Made by a program: the position numbers and the translations under genes. From assembly GCA_018052735.1 (NCBI GenBank), contig JAGPMT010000011.1:1-64000 (forward strand): DNA of 64,000 nt, in the 5' to 3' direction. Shown in pieces: positions 25,697 through 34,970 of this stretch. A model generated the notes under the pieces. That model did no database searches, was not told the DNA's origin, and saw only the letters and a list, made by a program, of their open reading frames with translations. Source of the stretch: Phycisphaerae bacterium. GTDB taxonomy: Bacteria; Planctomycetota; Phycisphaerae; Sedimentisphaerales; Anaerohalosphaeraceae. Position 1 is the stretch's first letter. Each line of letters starts with the position of its first letter.

Positions 25697-27085
25697 TTAA
25701 ATCCTTAACGGTGCTTCCAATGCTTTTACTGCTTGGATGAATGCCTCCGCCCGCTGGATGTAGTTTTTGAACATATCATAGCTGGCACAGGCAGGACTCA
25801 TCAGCACCACATCCCCCGGTACCGCCAGATCGCTGGACACACGGACGGCCTGCTCCATCGAGTCGGCGTAGCGGATGATACAGTTGGTCGTGCCGGCTGC
25901 TTCTATCGCCTGTGCAATCTTCGGCGCTGTCTGCCCCATCAGAATAACGGCCTTTGCCCGCTTGGCAATGCACAGCCCCAATTCAGCAAAACTGATGTGC
26001 TTGTCATAACCGCCGGCAATAAGAATCTTAGGTTCATCAATACCATTGAGAGCAGCCATTGTGCTAACAGGTGTGGTGGCTTTCGAGTCGTCATACCAGC
26101 GCACACCATTAACCTCGGCGACCAGCCGGCAGCGGTTCGGCAAACCTTCAAATGTTCCCGCTGCCTCGACAACCCGTTTCGCTGGCACATTGAAACAGGA
26201 AACTACCGCCAGCGCTGCGGCCAGATTGGAACGATTTGTTCGGCCGGGCAGCTTGAATGCCGCCGCTGCATCATTCGGCACATCATCCGCACAAAAGGAC
26301 AGACACCGCCGCCCTTTCTGGTCAAGATATTTCAGATACCATGCACGGGTAATGCTGTCCTCTGCATTAAAAATCGACACTGCCGGTCGGCTTTCGTCCA
26401 GCCGCTGATATTTGAAGATATTTTCCTTTGTCCGACAGTAAGATTCGAATGTGCCATGACGGTCGAGGTGATTGGCCGTTAAGTTGGTAATCAGAGCAAT
26501 ATGCGGAGCCGCCTGAATACGTGCCAGCTGGTCAAGCTGAAAATTGCTGATTTCCAGCACAACAATGTCCGCCTTATCGATATTGTCCAGATTATCCAGA
26601 AGGGGCTGATGCCCAATATTGCCGCCCAGCCAAACATTTTTGTAGCCAACACCTTCTTGTCCGCATCCGGCCTGCAAAAGATGAGCCGTAAGTGCCGTTG
26701 TGGTGCTTTTCCCATTGGACCCTGTAATACCGACAATACAGGCCGGGCACATCTGAAAAAAAAGCTCTAATTGCGAGGTAATCAGCAGGCCGGCCTGCGC
26801 TGCAAGCTGCACAAACCTATTGTCCGGCGGCACAGCAGGATTAACAATCAGCACATCGCCATGGCGAAAATCATCATCTTTGTGTCCGCCGAGATGGTAT
26901 TCTATATCCAGACCTCTTAATTCAGAAATAGAATCCTGCAAGTCGCTTTCGCCGGCTAAATCTGTTACCAGCACTTTCGCCCCAGCCTTGGCAGCAAACA
27001 GCGCTGAATCGAGCCCTCCGCCGAAACGGCCCAAGCCCATAACAACTATCCGCTTGTTTTTGAAAAATGCCGGTTCCATCAACAA
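25697..27085 (-). CDS. murD: UDP-N-acetylmuramoylalanine--D-glutamate ligase
   Basis: 462 residues; the start could also be Met3. Cytoplasmic ligase adding D-Glu to UDP-MurNAc-L-Ala. Motifs: VVMGLGRFGGGLDSALF at the N-terminal Rossmann part, IVGITGSNGKSTTTALTAHLL at about 115-135, NLTANHLDRHGTFESY with the catalytic His, and WYDDSKATTPVSTMAAL in the C-terminal domain. It begins 5 bases after pyrF. Its place upstream of menA and far from mraY differs from the usual murE-murF-mraY-murD order. Confidence 0.96.
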   Translation of the reverse strand: MLMEPAFFKNKRIVVMGLGRFGGGLDSALFAAKAGAKVLVTDLAGESDLQDSISELRGLDIEYHLGGHKDDDFRHGDVLIVNPAVPPDNRFVQLAAQAGLLITSQLELFFQMCPACIVGITGSNGKSTTTALTAHLLQAGCGQEGVGYKNVWLGGNIGHQPLLDNLDNIDKADIVVLEISNFQLDQLARIQAAPHIALITNLTANHLDRHGTFESYCRTKENIFKYQRLDESRPAVSIFNAEDSITRAWYLKYLDQKGRRCLSFCADDVPNDAAAAFKLPGRTNRSNLAAALAVVSCFNVPAKRVVEAAGTFEGLPNRCRLVAEVNGVRWYDDSKATTPVSTMAALNGIDEPKILIAGGYDKHISFAELGLCIAKRAKAVILMGQTAPKIAQAIEAAGTTNCIIRYADSMEQAVRVSSDLAVPGDVVLMSPACASYDMFKNYIQRAEAFIQAVKALEAPLRI

Positions 27086-27090
27086 TTTGC

Positions 27091-28032
27091 TTAAAAACGA
27101 GCCCTTGCCAATTCCATTTTGGCATCAATGATGGCCTGCTCAATGCATTTCTCCCAATTATCTCCAAATTGACTTTTATAGTGGGGATTTTCATAGGCAT
27201 AGATAATTGACCGCGATGCATTAATCAAAGCCCCAAGGCCGTTTTGTCCGCAAAAGCGAACACAGTCAGGCGCTGTGGCACCCTGTGATCCAAATCCGGG
27301 CACCAAAAACCAGCAATAAGGATATCGCTGGCGTAAAGCAGCTGTTTCATCCGGACTGGTGCCCCCGACAACCATCCCGACATTGCTGTAGCCGCTTGAG
27401 CCGATGCGCTTGCTTTGGCCGGCAATCTCACCGACAATCTGGGCAAGCTTTTCGTACATTTTAACACCTGATGCATCGGAAAAGTCCTGAATGGTGCTGG
27501 CGCCCGGATTGCTGCTGCGAACCCAGACAAACACACCTTTGCCCTGCTCATCAGCTGTATCGGCAAAGGGCAAAATGCTGTCGGCTCCGGCAAATCCATT
27601 TATGGTGATAGCATCCGGAGTTATAATATCTTCCATATCGTAAAACTCCGGATTTTGAAGATGTGCTTCCGCATAAGCCAGCGCCGTATGCCCCACATCG
27701 CCGCGTTTGACATCACCGATAATTTCCAGCCCCAATGCCTCGGCCTCTGCAATAAGGGCATAATATGTTTCAATGCCTTCCCACAGATAGCGCTCAAAAT
27801 AACCAATATTAATTTTAACCGCCGCAACCAGCGGGGCTGCTATTTTAAGTGTACGGGCACAAAACTCAAAAATTGCATCTACCGCCGCTCCTGCATCCGT
27901 CTCGTCGTTCATAAAACGATTTTTCCGGATAGGTTCCGGCAGACGGCCATAGACCGGATCCAGCCCTACCACCAATGGGGTGTTTTTCTGTTTGACAGCA
28001 TCTGCTAAACGATCCGCAAAATGATTTGCCAC
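27091..28032 (-). CDS. pyrF: Orotidine-5'-phosphate decarboxylase, long (type 2) form
   Basis: 313 residues. Decarboxylates OMP to UMP, the last step of pyrimidine synthesis. Signatures: LVVGLDPVYGRLPE near the N-terminus, VAAVKINIGYFERY, catalytic IIGDVKRGDVGHTALAYAEAHL at about 115-135, and WFLVPGFGSQGA near the C-terminus. The length and DVKRGDVG pattern are those of the longer type 2 family. First gene of a nine-gene minus-strand run; its promoter is listed separately. Confidence 0.95.
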   Translation of the reverse strand: MANHFADRLADAVKQKNTPLVVGLDPVYGRLPEPIRKNRFMNDETDAGAAVDAIFEFCARTLKIAAPLVAAVKINIGYFERYLWEGIETYYALIAEAEALGLEIIGDVKRGDVGHTALAYAEAHLQNPEFYDMEDIITPDAITINGFAGADSILPFADTADEQGKGVFVWVRSSNPGASTIQDFSDASGVKMYEKLAQIVGEIAGQSKRIGSSGYSNVGMVVGGTSPDETAALRQRYPYCWFLVPGFGSQGATAPDCVRFCGQNGLGALINASRSIIYAYENPHYKSQFGDNWEKCIEQAIIDAKMELARARF

Positions 28033-28086
28033 TGAATTTCCTTTCTCAAATAATTCTGAAATTTCCTGTAAAGTTACGGGTATGTT

Positions 28087-28115
28087 ACTATAATCAAAAC
28101 GCTTTATCAGAGCAA
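28087..28115 (-). promoter_or_regulatory. Promoter of the pyrF-mur-men operon
   Basis: On the minus strand: TTGCTC (28110-28115), 17 bp, TATAGT (28087-28092). It lies in the divergent gap between pyrF and the plus-strand gene at 28138. Confidence 0.6.
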
Positions 28116-28137
28116 CAGCATTTTTAGGAAACCGGAA

Positions 28138-28827
28138 ATGAAAAAAACGGCATCTTCGGCAGGCAAACCAATGTTCGGTCTGCGGCTGTTTCTATTAACG
28201 GTGGCGGCGGGGGCAGTCGGCATCGTGATAGGCATTTTTTCTCTTTATCGTTATACGCCAGGGGCCTATCAGCCGCCAGCAAGCCCAAATTCAGACCAGA
28301 TTAGTCCGTATCTGACTCATGAATTAGCTCCGGATTTTCTCAATCGGGTACAGTTAGACAAATCCTTCGAACTGATTATAAAACAGGATGGGCTGAATGA
28401 AATCATCAGCCAGCAGGATTGGCCTGCCGAGCTGGGAGAAATAACTTTTGACAAACCGATGGTCATTTTTGCCAATCGTGCCATTTATCTAATGGGCACG
28501 GTTAATTATCGAGACTTGTCATCCGTTGCTACCGTTCAGGCACAGCCAGTGCTGAATCCCGACGGCAGACTCCGGCTGAATATTCAATCGATTCGTCTGG
28601 GATTGCTGCCGGTAACTACATTGGTTGGTACGCTTGTCCAGCAAATATTGGACGCCAATCAGGAGTATTTTTCCGACCAGCCCCAGTTGGCAGCTGTCAT
28701 TGAGGCTATCATCCGAAGCGAACCGTTTGAACCAGTATTTACCATTTATAATTACACTGTACGTCTCAGCCGTTTTCATATCGAAGAGGGGATATTGAAG
28801 CTCTATCTGGAACCGGTCAGGCCTTAA
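28138..28827 (+). CDS. Membrane-anchored protein of unknown function
   Basis: 229 residues, with ribosome site GGAAACCGG before the ATG. One N-terminal transmembrane anchor at about 14-38 (RLFLLTVAAGAVGIVIGIFS); the remainder would be outside the cytoplasm. The region LNIQSIRLGLLPVTTLVG resembles the 'slope' of DUF2140/YpmS-like lipid-associated proteins, but this is a weak resemblance by eye. Transcribed divergently from pyrF. Confidence 0.7.
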   Translation: MKKTASSAGKPMFGLRLFLLTVAAGAVGIVIGIFSLYRYTPGAYQPPASPNSDQISPYLTHELAPDFLNRVQLDKSFELIIKQDGLNEIISQQDWPAELGEITFDKPMVIFANRAIYLMGTVNYRDLSSVATVQAQPVLNPDGRLRLNIQSIRLGLLPVTTLVGTLVQQILDANQEYFSDQPQLAAVIEAIIRSEPFEPVFTIYNYTVRLSRFHIEEGILKLYLEPVRP

Positions 28828-29040
28828 TCGCCTCGTCGGGCTTGTTTTTTCTTGGGCATCCTTATCGGACGCAACGACTCTTCCATCAATGCTTATCTCA
28901 CACCCTCCTTTGCCAATTGGATTTCGGCAGCGTTATTATCGGCCTTTGCATTCTGCCCGCAATTTGCATCTATATTTTTCCGATAGCACAGACAAAGACA
29001 GATCGTTTTAGATATACCTGTTCTGCAAGGAAAAACAGCC

Positions 29041-30909
29041 GTGTCATTGCGTGAACGAATTTTGGTAGTTTTGTTTTTTATGCTCTGCTGCTATGCGGGC
29101 TTGGAGTACTTGGTATTAAAAAAGATTCTGGCGCCGGGATTTGAAAAACAGGAACGCCAGCAGGCACAGGAAACACTTCGCCGCTGCACCGACGCCATTG
29201 GAACACAGCTGAGCGATCTGCAAAAGGAACTTTCGATGCAGGCCCGGTCTGGACGCTTGTATCCCCTGCCGACTTCATCCGATAATTCGCTGGATACACT
29301 GATGGAGTCGTTGGGACTTGATTTTGCTGTTATATACAATCTCAACTGGAAGCCGATTGCCTTGGCCGGCGCTGTAACGGCTGAAAAGGCGGATTCTGTG
29401 TTTTTCGATGCGGATAACACATTTATCAACCGAAATATTCCCGGCTATTCCAGTAAAGCTCTTCTGTATGATGCCAGATGTCCTCTTTTGGCGGCCGCTG
29501 TACCAATTATACGTTCGCCTGTCAGCCAAACGATAGAAGGCACGCTGGTTGGAGGCCGTTTTCTGACGAGGGATTACCTTGAATCGCTTCGAAAAAATCT
29601 TCAGGTCCAATTCAACTGGGAGTTCCTTCATCCGAATCAGCTATCTGAATTTAATAAGCAGATTGCTGACCATATTGATGCCGGCAATCCCTATGATTTC
29701 GTGCCTCTGGGCGAGCAGATTCTCCAGGCATCCACAATTCTCTATGATTGCCGCCGGCAGCCGGTTGTGCTGATAAAAACCTTTCAAGATCGCAGTATCA
29801 GCCGGCAGGGAATCTACACTCTTTATGCGGCTTTGTACATACGGCTGATAGCAGGTTTTGCAGCTGTGTTTCTCCTGACCATCCTGCTGCAGAATGCAGT
29901 GGTCAAACCCATCAACAAGCTGTGCTGGCATATCATTGATATCGGACATTCCGGCAGCAGCAAAACCGCTCTGACGCTGCAGCGGAAGGATGAGATCGGT
30001 ATATTGGCATCGGAATTCAATGCAATGTGCCGGCGGCTGCAGGAAGCCCAAGTCAAACTGATGGAAAAATCCTATCTGTCTGGATTGACGGAGATGTCAT
30101 CGGGTATTCTCCATAATGTACGCAATGCCCTTAGTCCGATTACGACCCGCATTGAACGCATCAAGGGACAGTTTCATCAGATTCCTTTGGCCAATCTTGA
30201 ACAGGCACAGCAGGAGCTGCAGTGTGCCGTGCTTGAGCCGCAGCGACGGCAGGATTTAATGCGATTTGTGGAGCTGACAATCCAGAATATCCTGATGACC
30301 CTCAAGGAAATGCTGTCCGGTCTTGATGAACTGTCTGAACAGGTGATACAGATTGAGGACATGCTGCAGATGCAGCGGACTTTTGGACGAAATGAGCGGC
30401 CGATTCAGTTTATGACCCCGATGCAGCTTTTGGAAAAAGCATTGGAAATGGTTCCCGAAAAATTCCGTAAAGAATGCCGCATTCAGATCCACCCGCAGAT
30501 TAAAAAACTGCCCCCCATTCCTGTCGAGCCGGTAACCTTTGTTCAGGTTCTCCAGAATCTTCTGATTAATGCAGCCGAATCGCTGGAAAATGAAAAACCT
30601 CTGTACCGCAAAATCCATATTGTAGCTGATGTAGAAAACAGCGATGGGAAAAATATGCTCCACTGGCAGATTCGCGACAATGGTATTGGTATTGAAGCAG
30701 AAAATCTCCGGCAGATTTTTGAACGCGGGGCTTCTACAAAGCGGAAAGGGCTTTCGGGCATTGGCCTGCATTGGTGTGCCAATACCATCACCGCTATGCA
30801 CGGCCGCATTTGGGCTGAAAGCCCCGGTAGTCATCATGGAGCCACGTTTCATATCCTGATTCCTGTCAGTACAGAAGAGATACCCGCCCTTGTGGGCAAG
30901 GAGATATAG
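29041..30909 (+). CDS. Membrane sensor histidine kinase with HAMP domain
   Basis: 622 residues from GTG (AAGGAAAA upstream). TM1 at about 7-24, an extracytoplasmic sensor at about 25-265 (LGLDFAVIYNLNWKPI; CHASE4-like by eye), TM2 at about 266-288 (LIAGFAAVFLLTILL), HAMP at about 290-340 (VVKPINKLCWHI, KDEIGILASEFNAMCRRL), His box GILHNVRNALSPI at about 357-369, and HATPase with N box QNLLINAAESLE, G1 RDNGIGIEAENL, then FERGASTKRKGLSGIGLHW. Four bases upstream of the response-regulator kinase, so the two almost certainly act together. Confidence 0.9.
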   Translation: MSLRERILVVLFFMLCCYAGLEYLVLKKILAPGFEKQERQQAQETLRRCTDAIGTQLSDLQKELSMQARSGRLYPLPTSSDNSLDTLMESLGLDFAVIYNLNWKPIALAGAVTAEKADSVFFDADNTFINRNIPGYSSKALLYDARCPLLAAAVPIIRSPVSQTIEGTLVGGRFLTRDYLESLRKNLQVQFNWEFLHPNQLSEFNKQIADHIDAGNPYDFVPLGEQILQASTILYDCRRQPVVLIKTFQDRSISRQGIYTLYAALYIRLIAGFAAVFLLTILLQNAVVKPINKLCWHIIDIGHSGSSKTALTLQRKDEIGILASEFNAMCRRLQEAQVKLMEKSYLSGLTEMSSGILHNVRNALSPITTRIERIKGQFHQIPLANLEQAQQELQCAVLEPQRRQDLMRFVELTIQNILMTLKEMLSGLDELSEQVIQIEDMLQMQRTFGRNERPIQFMTPMQLLEKALEMVPEKFRKECRIQIHPQIKKLPPIPVEPVTFVQVLQNLLINAAESLENEKPLYRKIHIVADVENSDGKNMLHWQIRDNGIGIEAENLRQIFERGASTKRKGLSGIGLHWCANTITAMHGRIWAESPGSHHGATFHILIPVSTEEIPALVGKEI

Positions 30910-30912
30910 CTA

Positions 30913-32208
30913 ATGCCACAAGAACAGCATTTAAATCGACGCATACTGCTGGTGGATGATGAAATCCGCATTCTGGATGAGCTTAAAAAAGTGCTGGCTC
31001 CCAGTGAAACAACCAGTCAGGAACTGCAGGACCTTGAAAGCCGCCTGTTTGGAACCAGCAGCAAAAAATCCAATCGCCTGAAAACTTACCATGTCGAATG
31101 CTGCTGTCAGGGGGATCAGGCGATTGAAGTTGTCCGCAATGCCATCGAAATCGGCAAGCCCTTTGCTGTTGCTTTTTTGGACATCCGAATGCCGCCGGGG
31201 CCGGACGGCGTCTGGACAGCGGAACAGATACGCCGGCTTGATCCCAATGTACAGATTGTGATGATGACAGGCTACTCGGATTTTGACATTAACGAAATTG
31301 CACGCCGCGTGCCCCCTGAAGACAAGCTGCTTTATATGCAGAAGCCGATTCATTCACAGGAGATTCTCCAATTTGCCTTAGCGCTGACAGCCAAATGGCA
31401 GTCGGATTACCTGCTCCACCTGCAAAATCAGAAACTGCAGGAACAGAATGAAGCTCTCAAAGAACACGACCGGCTCAAAAGTGAATTTGTAATGACAGTT
31501 TCACATGAATTGCGAACACCGCTGACAATTTTCAAGAACATTCTGTCCAATGCAATGGCCGGCGTGATGGGCAAAATCCCGCCCAAACTGCAGCGGAATC
31601 TTGAAATGGCCGATGAAGCCATCGCACGCCTGACCAGCATCATCAATGATTTTCTGGATATTTCCAAATTGGATGTCGGCAGGATGAAGCTCTATCCTGA
31701 AAAGCTCTGCGTTCAGAATGTCATCCGAGACATTGTTGAAATGATTCGTTTTGTAACCGATGCCAAAAATATCCAGCTGGAATTAACACTACATTCAAGC
31801 GACCTTTATATTTATGCTGATTACGAAAAATTTGCACGCGTTATAAACAATCTGATTGAAAACGCAGTCAAATTTGTTCCGGAACAGACAGGGAAAATCA
31901 CCATCCGCGTGGAAGACCGCGGTACACGCATCGGCATAGCAATTGAAGATAACGGCCCCGGCGTTCCTGATAAGGATAAGGAAAAGATATTCGACAGGTT
32001 TGTTCAGGTCGAAAAACACGTCGGTCCGGGCAAGCATGGAACAGGACTTGGATTGGCTATTTGCCGTGAGTTAGTTCAGCTCCACAGCGGACGGATTTGG
32101 GTGGAAGACAATCCCGGCGGCGGGGCCGTTTTCCGTATTCTGCTGCCGAAATATGATCCGCTGCTGGCAAAAGAGTCTTCTGCCGCTGTCCAGCCGGCAG
32201 CCGTATAG
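30913..32208 (+). CDS. Hybrid response regulator/histidine kinase
   Basis: 431 residues, no membrane segment. Receiver domain at about 8-155: LLVDDEIRILDELKKVL, phospho-acceptor Asp in VAFLDIRMPPGPDG, MMTGYSDFD and MQKPIHS; the receiver holds an insert of about 35 residues after the first helix (SETTSQELQDLESRLFGTS). HisKA at about 190-255 (VMTVSHELRTPLTIFKNIL, phosphorylated His), and HATPase at about 300-420 (NLIENAVKFVPE, EDNGPGVPDKDKEKIFDRF, GTGLGLAICRELV). Receives phosphate from the kinase at 29041 and signals on through its own transmitter. Confidence 0.9.
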   Translation: MPQEQHLNRRILLVDDEIRILDELKKVLAPSETTSQELQDLESRLFGTSSKKSNRLKTYHVECCCQGDQAIEVVRNAIEIGKPFAVAFLDIRMPPGPDGVWTAEQIRRLDPNVQIVMMTGYSDFDINEIARRVPPEDKLLYMQKPIHSQEILQFALALTAKWQSDYLLHLQNQKLQEQNEALKEHDRLKSEFVMTVSHELRTPLTIFKNILSNAMAGVMGKIPPKLQRNLEMADEAIARLTSIINDFLDISKLDVGRMKLYPEKLCVQNVIRDIVEMIRFVTDAKNIQLELTLHSSDLYIYADYEKFARVINNLIENAVKFVPEQTGKITIRVEDRGTRIGIAIEDNGPGVPDKDKEKIFDRFVQVEKHVGPGKHGTGLGLAICRELVQLHSGRIWVEDNPGGGAVFRILLPKYDPLLAKESSAAVQPAAV

Positions 32209-33192
32209 TCAAGCCGACTGGCCTACCAGCAAAACCCTGTTTTTGCCGCAGCGCTTGGCTTCAAGCATTGCCTGATCCGCTTTTTCAAGAAGTTCTTCGG
32301 CGGTTCTGCCGTCGCCCGGATACGATGCCAGCCCTCCGCTGATGGTCAGTGCCCCCTTGCCCTTGGAACCCAGCTGGTCAAATGCGGCTGCACTGATTTC
32401 TCTTCGCATGCGTTCAGCCATAAACACCGGCTCGCGGGGGTGATTTTGACTGCTCTTTCGGCGCTCCTCGGGGGTCTTCCGGCTGCTGTGATGTTCTGCA
32501 TCAGAAGCATCCCAAAAAACTACTGCAAACTCATCGCCGCCCAGTCGTGCTACGACATCCTGACTGCGGCAGCAGCGGCGTATAAGCCGGGCAGTCTGCC
32601 GAAGTACCTCATCGCCAACCGCATGCCCGTATGTGTCATTGTAATGCTTGAAATCATCTAAATCGAACAGGAGAACCGTAATTTGACTGTGTGACAGATC
32701 CGCCTTCTGTAAAATTGTAGGCAGAAAATGCCGCAGATAGCGTCGGTTTTTCAGACCAGTCAGATCATCCTGCATCACCAGCTTTTCCAGCTCTCGTATT
32801 CGGCGGTCCTTGTCATCGCTGGTCATCCGATAATCATCCGAAGCCGGGGTTTGGGCTGTTAAACAGCGGCTGCTGACAGGACAAATGCAATAATTCAGCC
32901 AATCCGACGGCCAGCCGAAACGGTCCAACAATTCTCGTGCCTGCAATTCTTCAGCCATCTGGACCAGAAGTACAATACGTGCCTGCGGACAAACGCTGTG
33001 GAGTGCCTCAATGGCTTGTTTTCGCGGATGGGGTATCGAAGCAAGAACGGCATAAATCGCATCCCAGTGGTCTTTCTGTGCGGCTGTAATTCCTTCAAAA
33101 ATCGAAGTATAAATCCGCAAACCAGCGGGAGTTTCTGAAAAAACTCCTTGCGCTGAGCCGATGAGCATACACGTTGTCTGTGATTTCTTCAC
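32209..33192 (-). CDS. Diguanylate cyclase (GGDEF) with degenerate N-terminal receiver-like domain
   Basis: 327 residues from GTG at 33192, one base after the stop of the upstream gene. Residues 1-130 look like a receiver-fold without the acidic pocket. The GGDEF domain at about 150-325 has DDLTGLKNRRYLR, LFDLDDFKHYNDTYGHAVGD, and the active site ARLGGDEFAVVF. An RSQD (RxxD) five residues before GGDEF is a c-di-GMP inhibitory site. A charged 30-residue insert (SSRKTPEERRKSSQNHPRE) follows GGDEF. It should make c-di-GMP. It converges on the two-kinase operon, stop codons adjacent. Confidence 0.9.
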   Translation of the reverse strand: MKKSQTTCMLIGSAQGVFSETPAGLRIYTSIFEGITAAQKDHWDAIYAVLASIPHPRKQAIEALHSVCPQARIVLLVQMAEELQARELLDRFGWPSDWLNYCICPVSSRCLTAQTPASDDYRMTSDDKDRRIRELEKLVMQDDLTGLKNRRYLRHFLPTILQKADLSHSQITVLLFDLDDFKHYNDTYGHAVGDEVLRQTARLIRRCCRSQDVVARLGGDEFAVVFWDASDAEHHSSRKTPEERRKSSQNHPREPVFMAERMRREISAAAFDQLGSKGKGALTISGGLASYPGDGRTAEELLEKADQAMLEAKRCGKNRVLLVGQSA

Positions 33193-33193
33193 T

Positions 33194-33682
33194 TTATCCA
33201 GCCCCCAGCAATGCCTCAACCTCTTGTTCGGTCAAAACATCGCGCGTATGTTCGAGCATTCTCATTTCATTAGGCTGCTGTTTATCTTGAACGCTGCCCA
33301 GTCGGCATAGTGTCTTTAGCATCCGCTCCAGCTGTTTTAATCCAGCGGTCATTGGTATAATGTGTCCCTTATTTGAACCAAATGACAGGTCCGACAGTCT
33401 TTCTTCACGCTCGAGCCAGCCGATAATATGCAGCTTTGGATACTGCCGACCCAGAAAAGCCAGAGATTCCGCCGTCAGCATAGAAGGCCTTACAATTAAA
33501 ACCGCCGGCCGGATTATTTCAGATGCATTGAGTTGAATGAGCACTTCATAGATATGTGCGCAGACAGTACATACAAACCGATACTCCCGCAGGAATGCCG
33601 GCAACACTAAACAAAGCGAATCTGCCGGACGAGCAAGGATAATCACACAGCCGTTATTTGAATGACTCTTGTCCAAATGCAT
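33194..33682 (-). CDS. Pseudo-receiver-like protein ending in an LTEQEVEALL motif
   Basis: 162 residues. I start it at the Met (MHLDKSHSNNG) because a promoter occupies the longer open frame and GGAG lies 9 bases upstream. The body (VIILARPADSLCLVLPAF, RPAVLIVRPSMLTAESLAFL, KLHIIGWLEREERL) alternates strands and helices like a receiver domain without the phosphorylated Asp. The C-terminus ends LTEQEVEALLGAG, a short motif resembling the LSQxEIDALL peptide of FliM. It is coupled to the GGDEF gene (1-base gap). No named family. Confidence 0.7.
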   Translation of the reverse strand: MHLDKSHSNNGCVIILARPADSLCLVLPAFLREYRFVCTVCAHIYEVLIQLNASEIIRPAVLIVRPSMLTAESLAFLGRQYPKLHIIGWLEREERLSDLSFGSNKGHIIPMTAGLKQLERMLKTLCRLGSVQDKQQPNEMRMLEHTRDVLTEQEVEALLGAG

Positions 33683-33704
33683 CACCCATATCTCCGATAA
33701 TAAT

Positions 33705-33733
33705 ACTATAACTTGTTCGGGACAAAAAGTCAA
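33705..33733 (-). promoter_or_regulatory. Promoter of the pseudo-receiver/GGDEF pair
   Basis: Minus strand: TTGACT (33728-33733), 17 bp, TATAGT (33705-33710), then CGGAG and the ATG at 33682. Its position rules out the longer start at 33733. Confidence 0.75.
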
Positions 33734-33897
33734 CTATAAAAGGCATTTTTCATCGACTTTTGGGCTTTCTCAAACCTTCATACAGGCAAGCAAATGTCCT
33801 TATAATATACTACTATTGATTAGACTCAATTGCAGGAATAGCACATTGGGATTTAATATGAGCAAAATAGGGTATTTCGTCGGGGCAGGCAATACAA

Positions 33898-34935
33898 TCA
33901 ACTGACGCGAATTAATGCCTTGACTACACCATCGCGATAACCGGAAACCAAATCAAAAGCCTTCTGTGTTTGGTCAAAGCTAAAAGTATGGGTAATCATA
34001 AAATCCAGATTAACACGCCCATCAGCCAGCAAATCGATGGCCTTCTGTGTACAGTGATTTTGCCGTCGGACATTAAGGATGGCAATTTCCTTTCGTCGAA
34101 TCTGGTCAGGGCTGAAATGAATTGTATCTTGACGGGGAATCCCGATGAGCATCAATTTACCGCCGGGCTTGAGAATCTTTACGGCCTGATCCAGCGTTTC
34201 CTGCTGACCGGCACATTCAAATACTACATCTATTCCGTCTGGCTCCTGATTTAATATCGCTCTTACTATGTCTTCATTGTCCGGATTGCCAACCCAATCT
34301 GCACCAGCAGTCTTGGCTATAGAACATCTCTGGGGAATCTTTTCGCTGCCATAAATCCTCGCAGCACCCTGATGCCGCAATCCTACCAGACAGCTTAATC
34401 CAATCGGCCCTGTTCCTAATACTGCCGCCGTCTGTCCCTTTCGCAAGCCCGATAAACTTACCGCATACAGCCCTATAGCAAATGGCTCGCAGAGTACCCC
34501 CTGCTGGAGCGTCAGATTGCCTTTTGTTGGGAAACAACATTCAGCAGGCATCACAATATATTCACATAAACACCCCTCTATCTGACCGGGACAGCCCAGA
34601 AATTTCAGTGCCCGGCAGGTATGCGGCCGGCCGGTCCGGCACTGGTCGCATTGCCCGCATGAAACAGCCGGCTCTACTACAACCGGCTGACCTTTTTCAA
34701 GTCCACATACCCCTGCACCGAAATCCTCCACCGTCGCCGAGCATTCATGCCCAACCGTAAAGGGATATGCAACTATCTGGCTGCCGATGCGTCCTGTTTC
34801 ATAATAGTGAACATCGCTGCCGCACACTCCAACATATTGGATTTTCAACAAAACATCATTGGGACGCGTCAATGCCGGCACAGGAAGTCGAACCATCCGC
34901 ATCTGGCGGATACCGGTAAGCTGCTGACATTTCAT
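33898..34935 (-). CDS. Zinc-dependent medium-chain dehydrogenase (sorbitol/threonine dehydrogenase-like)
   Basis: 345 residues from the Met giving MKCQQLTGIRQM, the normal family start; 33 more bases are open up to the tRNA. Catalytic zinc: GVCGSDVHYY (Cys), VGHECSATV (His, Glu). Structural zinc: CGQCDQCRTGRPHTC. NAD(P) Rossmann motif: AAVLGTGPIGLSCLVGL at about 160. It oxidises a secondary alcohol group of a polyol or amino acid; polyol (iditol/xylitol) dehydrogenases look closest, but the substrate cannot be read. Its 5' end nearly abuts tRNA-Gly, so the two may share a transcript. Confidence 0.88.
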   Translation of the reverse strand: MKCQQLTGIRQMRMVRLPVPALTRPNDVLLKIQYVGVCGSDVHYYETGRIGSQIVAYPFTVGHECSATVEDFGAGVCGLEKGQPVVVEPAVSCGQCDQCRTGRPHTCRALKFLGCPGQIEGCLCEYIVMPAECCFPTKGNLTLQQGVLCEPFAIGLYAVSLSGLRKGQTAAVLGTGPIGLSCLVGLRHQGAARIYGSEKIPQRCSIAKTAGADWVGNPDNEDIVRAILNQEPDGIDVVFECAGQQETLDQAVKILKPGGKLMLIGIPRQDTIHFSPDQIRRKEIAILNVRRQNHCTQKAIDLLADGRVNLDFMITHTFSFDQTQKAFDLVSGYRDGVVKALIRVS

Positions 34936-34970
34936 ATAGGGGGCTGCTCCAAGCGGTTTATTGTTCATAA

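Noticed and set aside
28842-29054. 70-codon hydrophobic frame between the membrane protein and the sensor kinase
   Set aside because: No ribosome site, it overlaps the start of the kinase gene, and the composition looks random.
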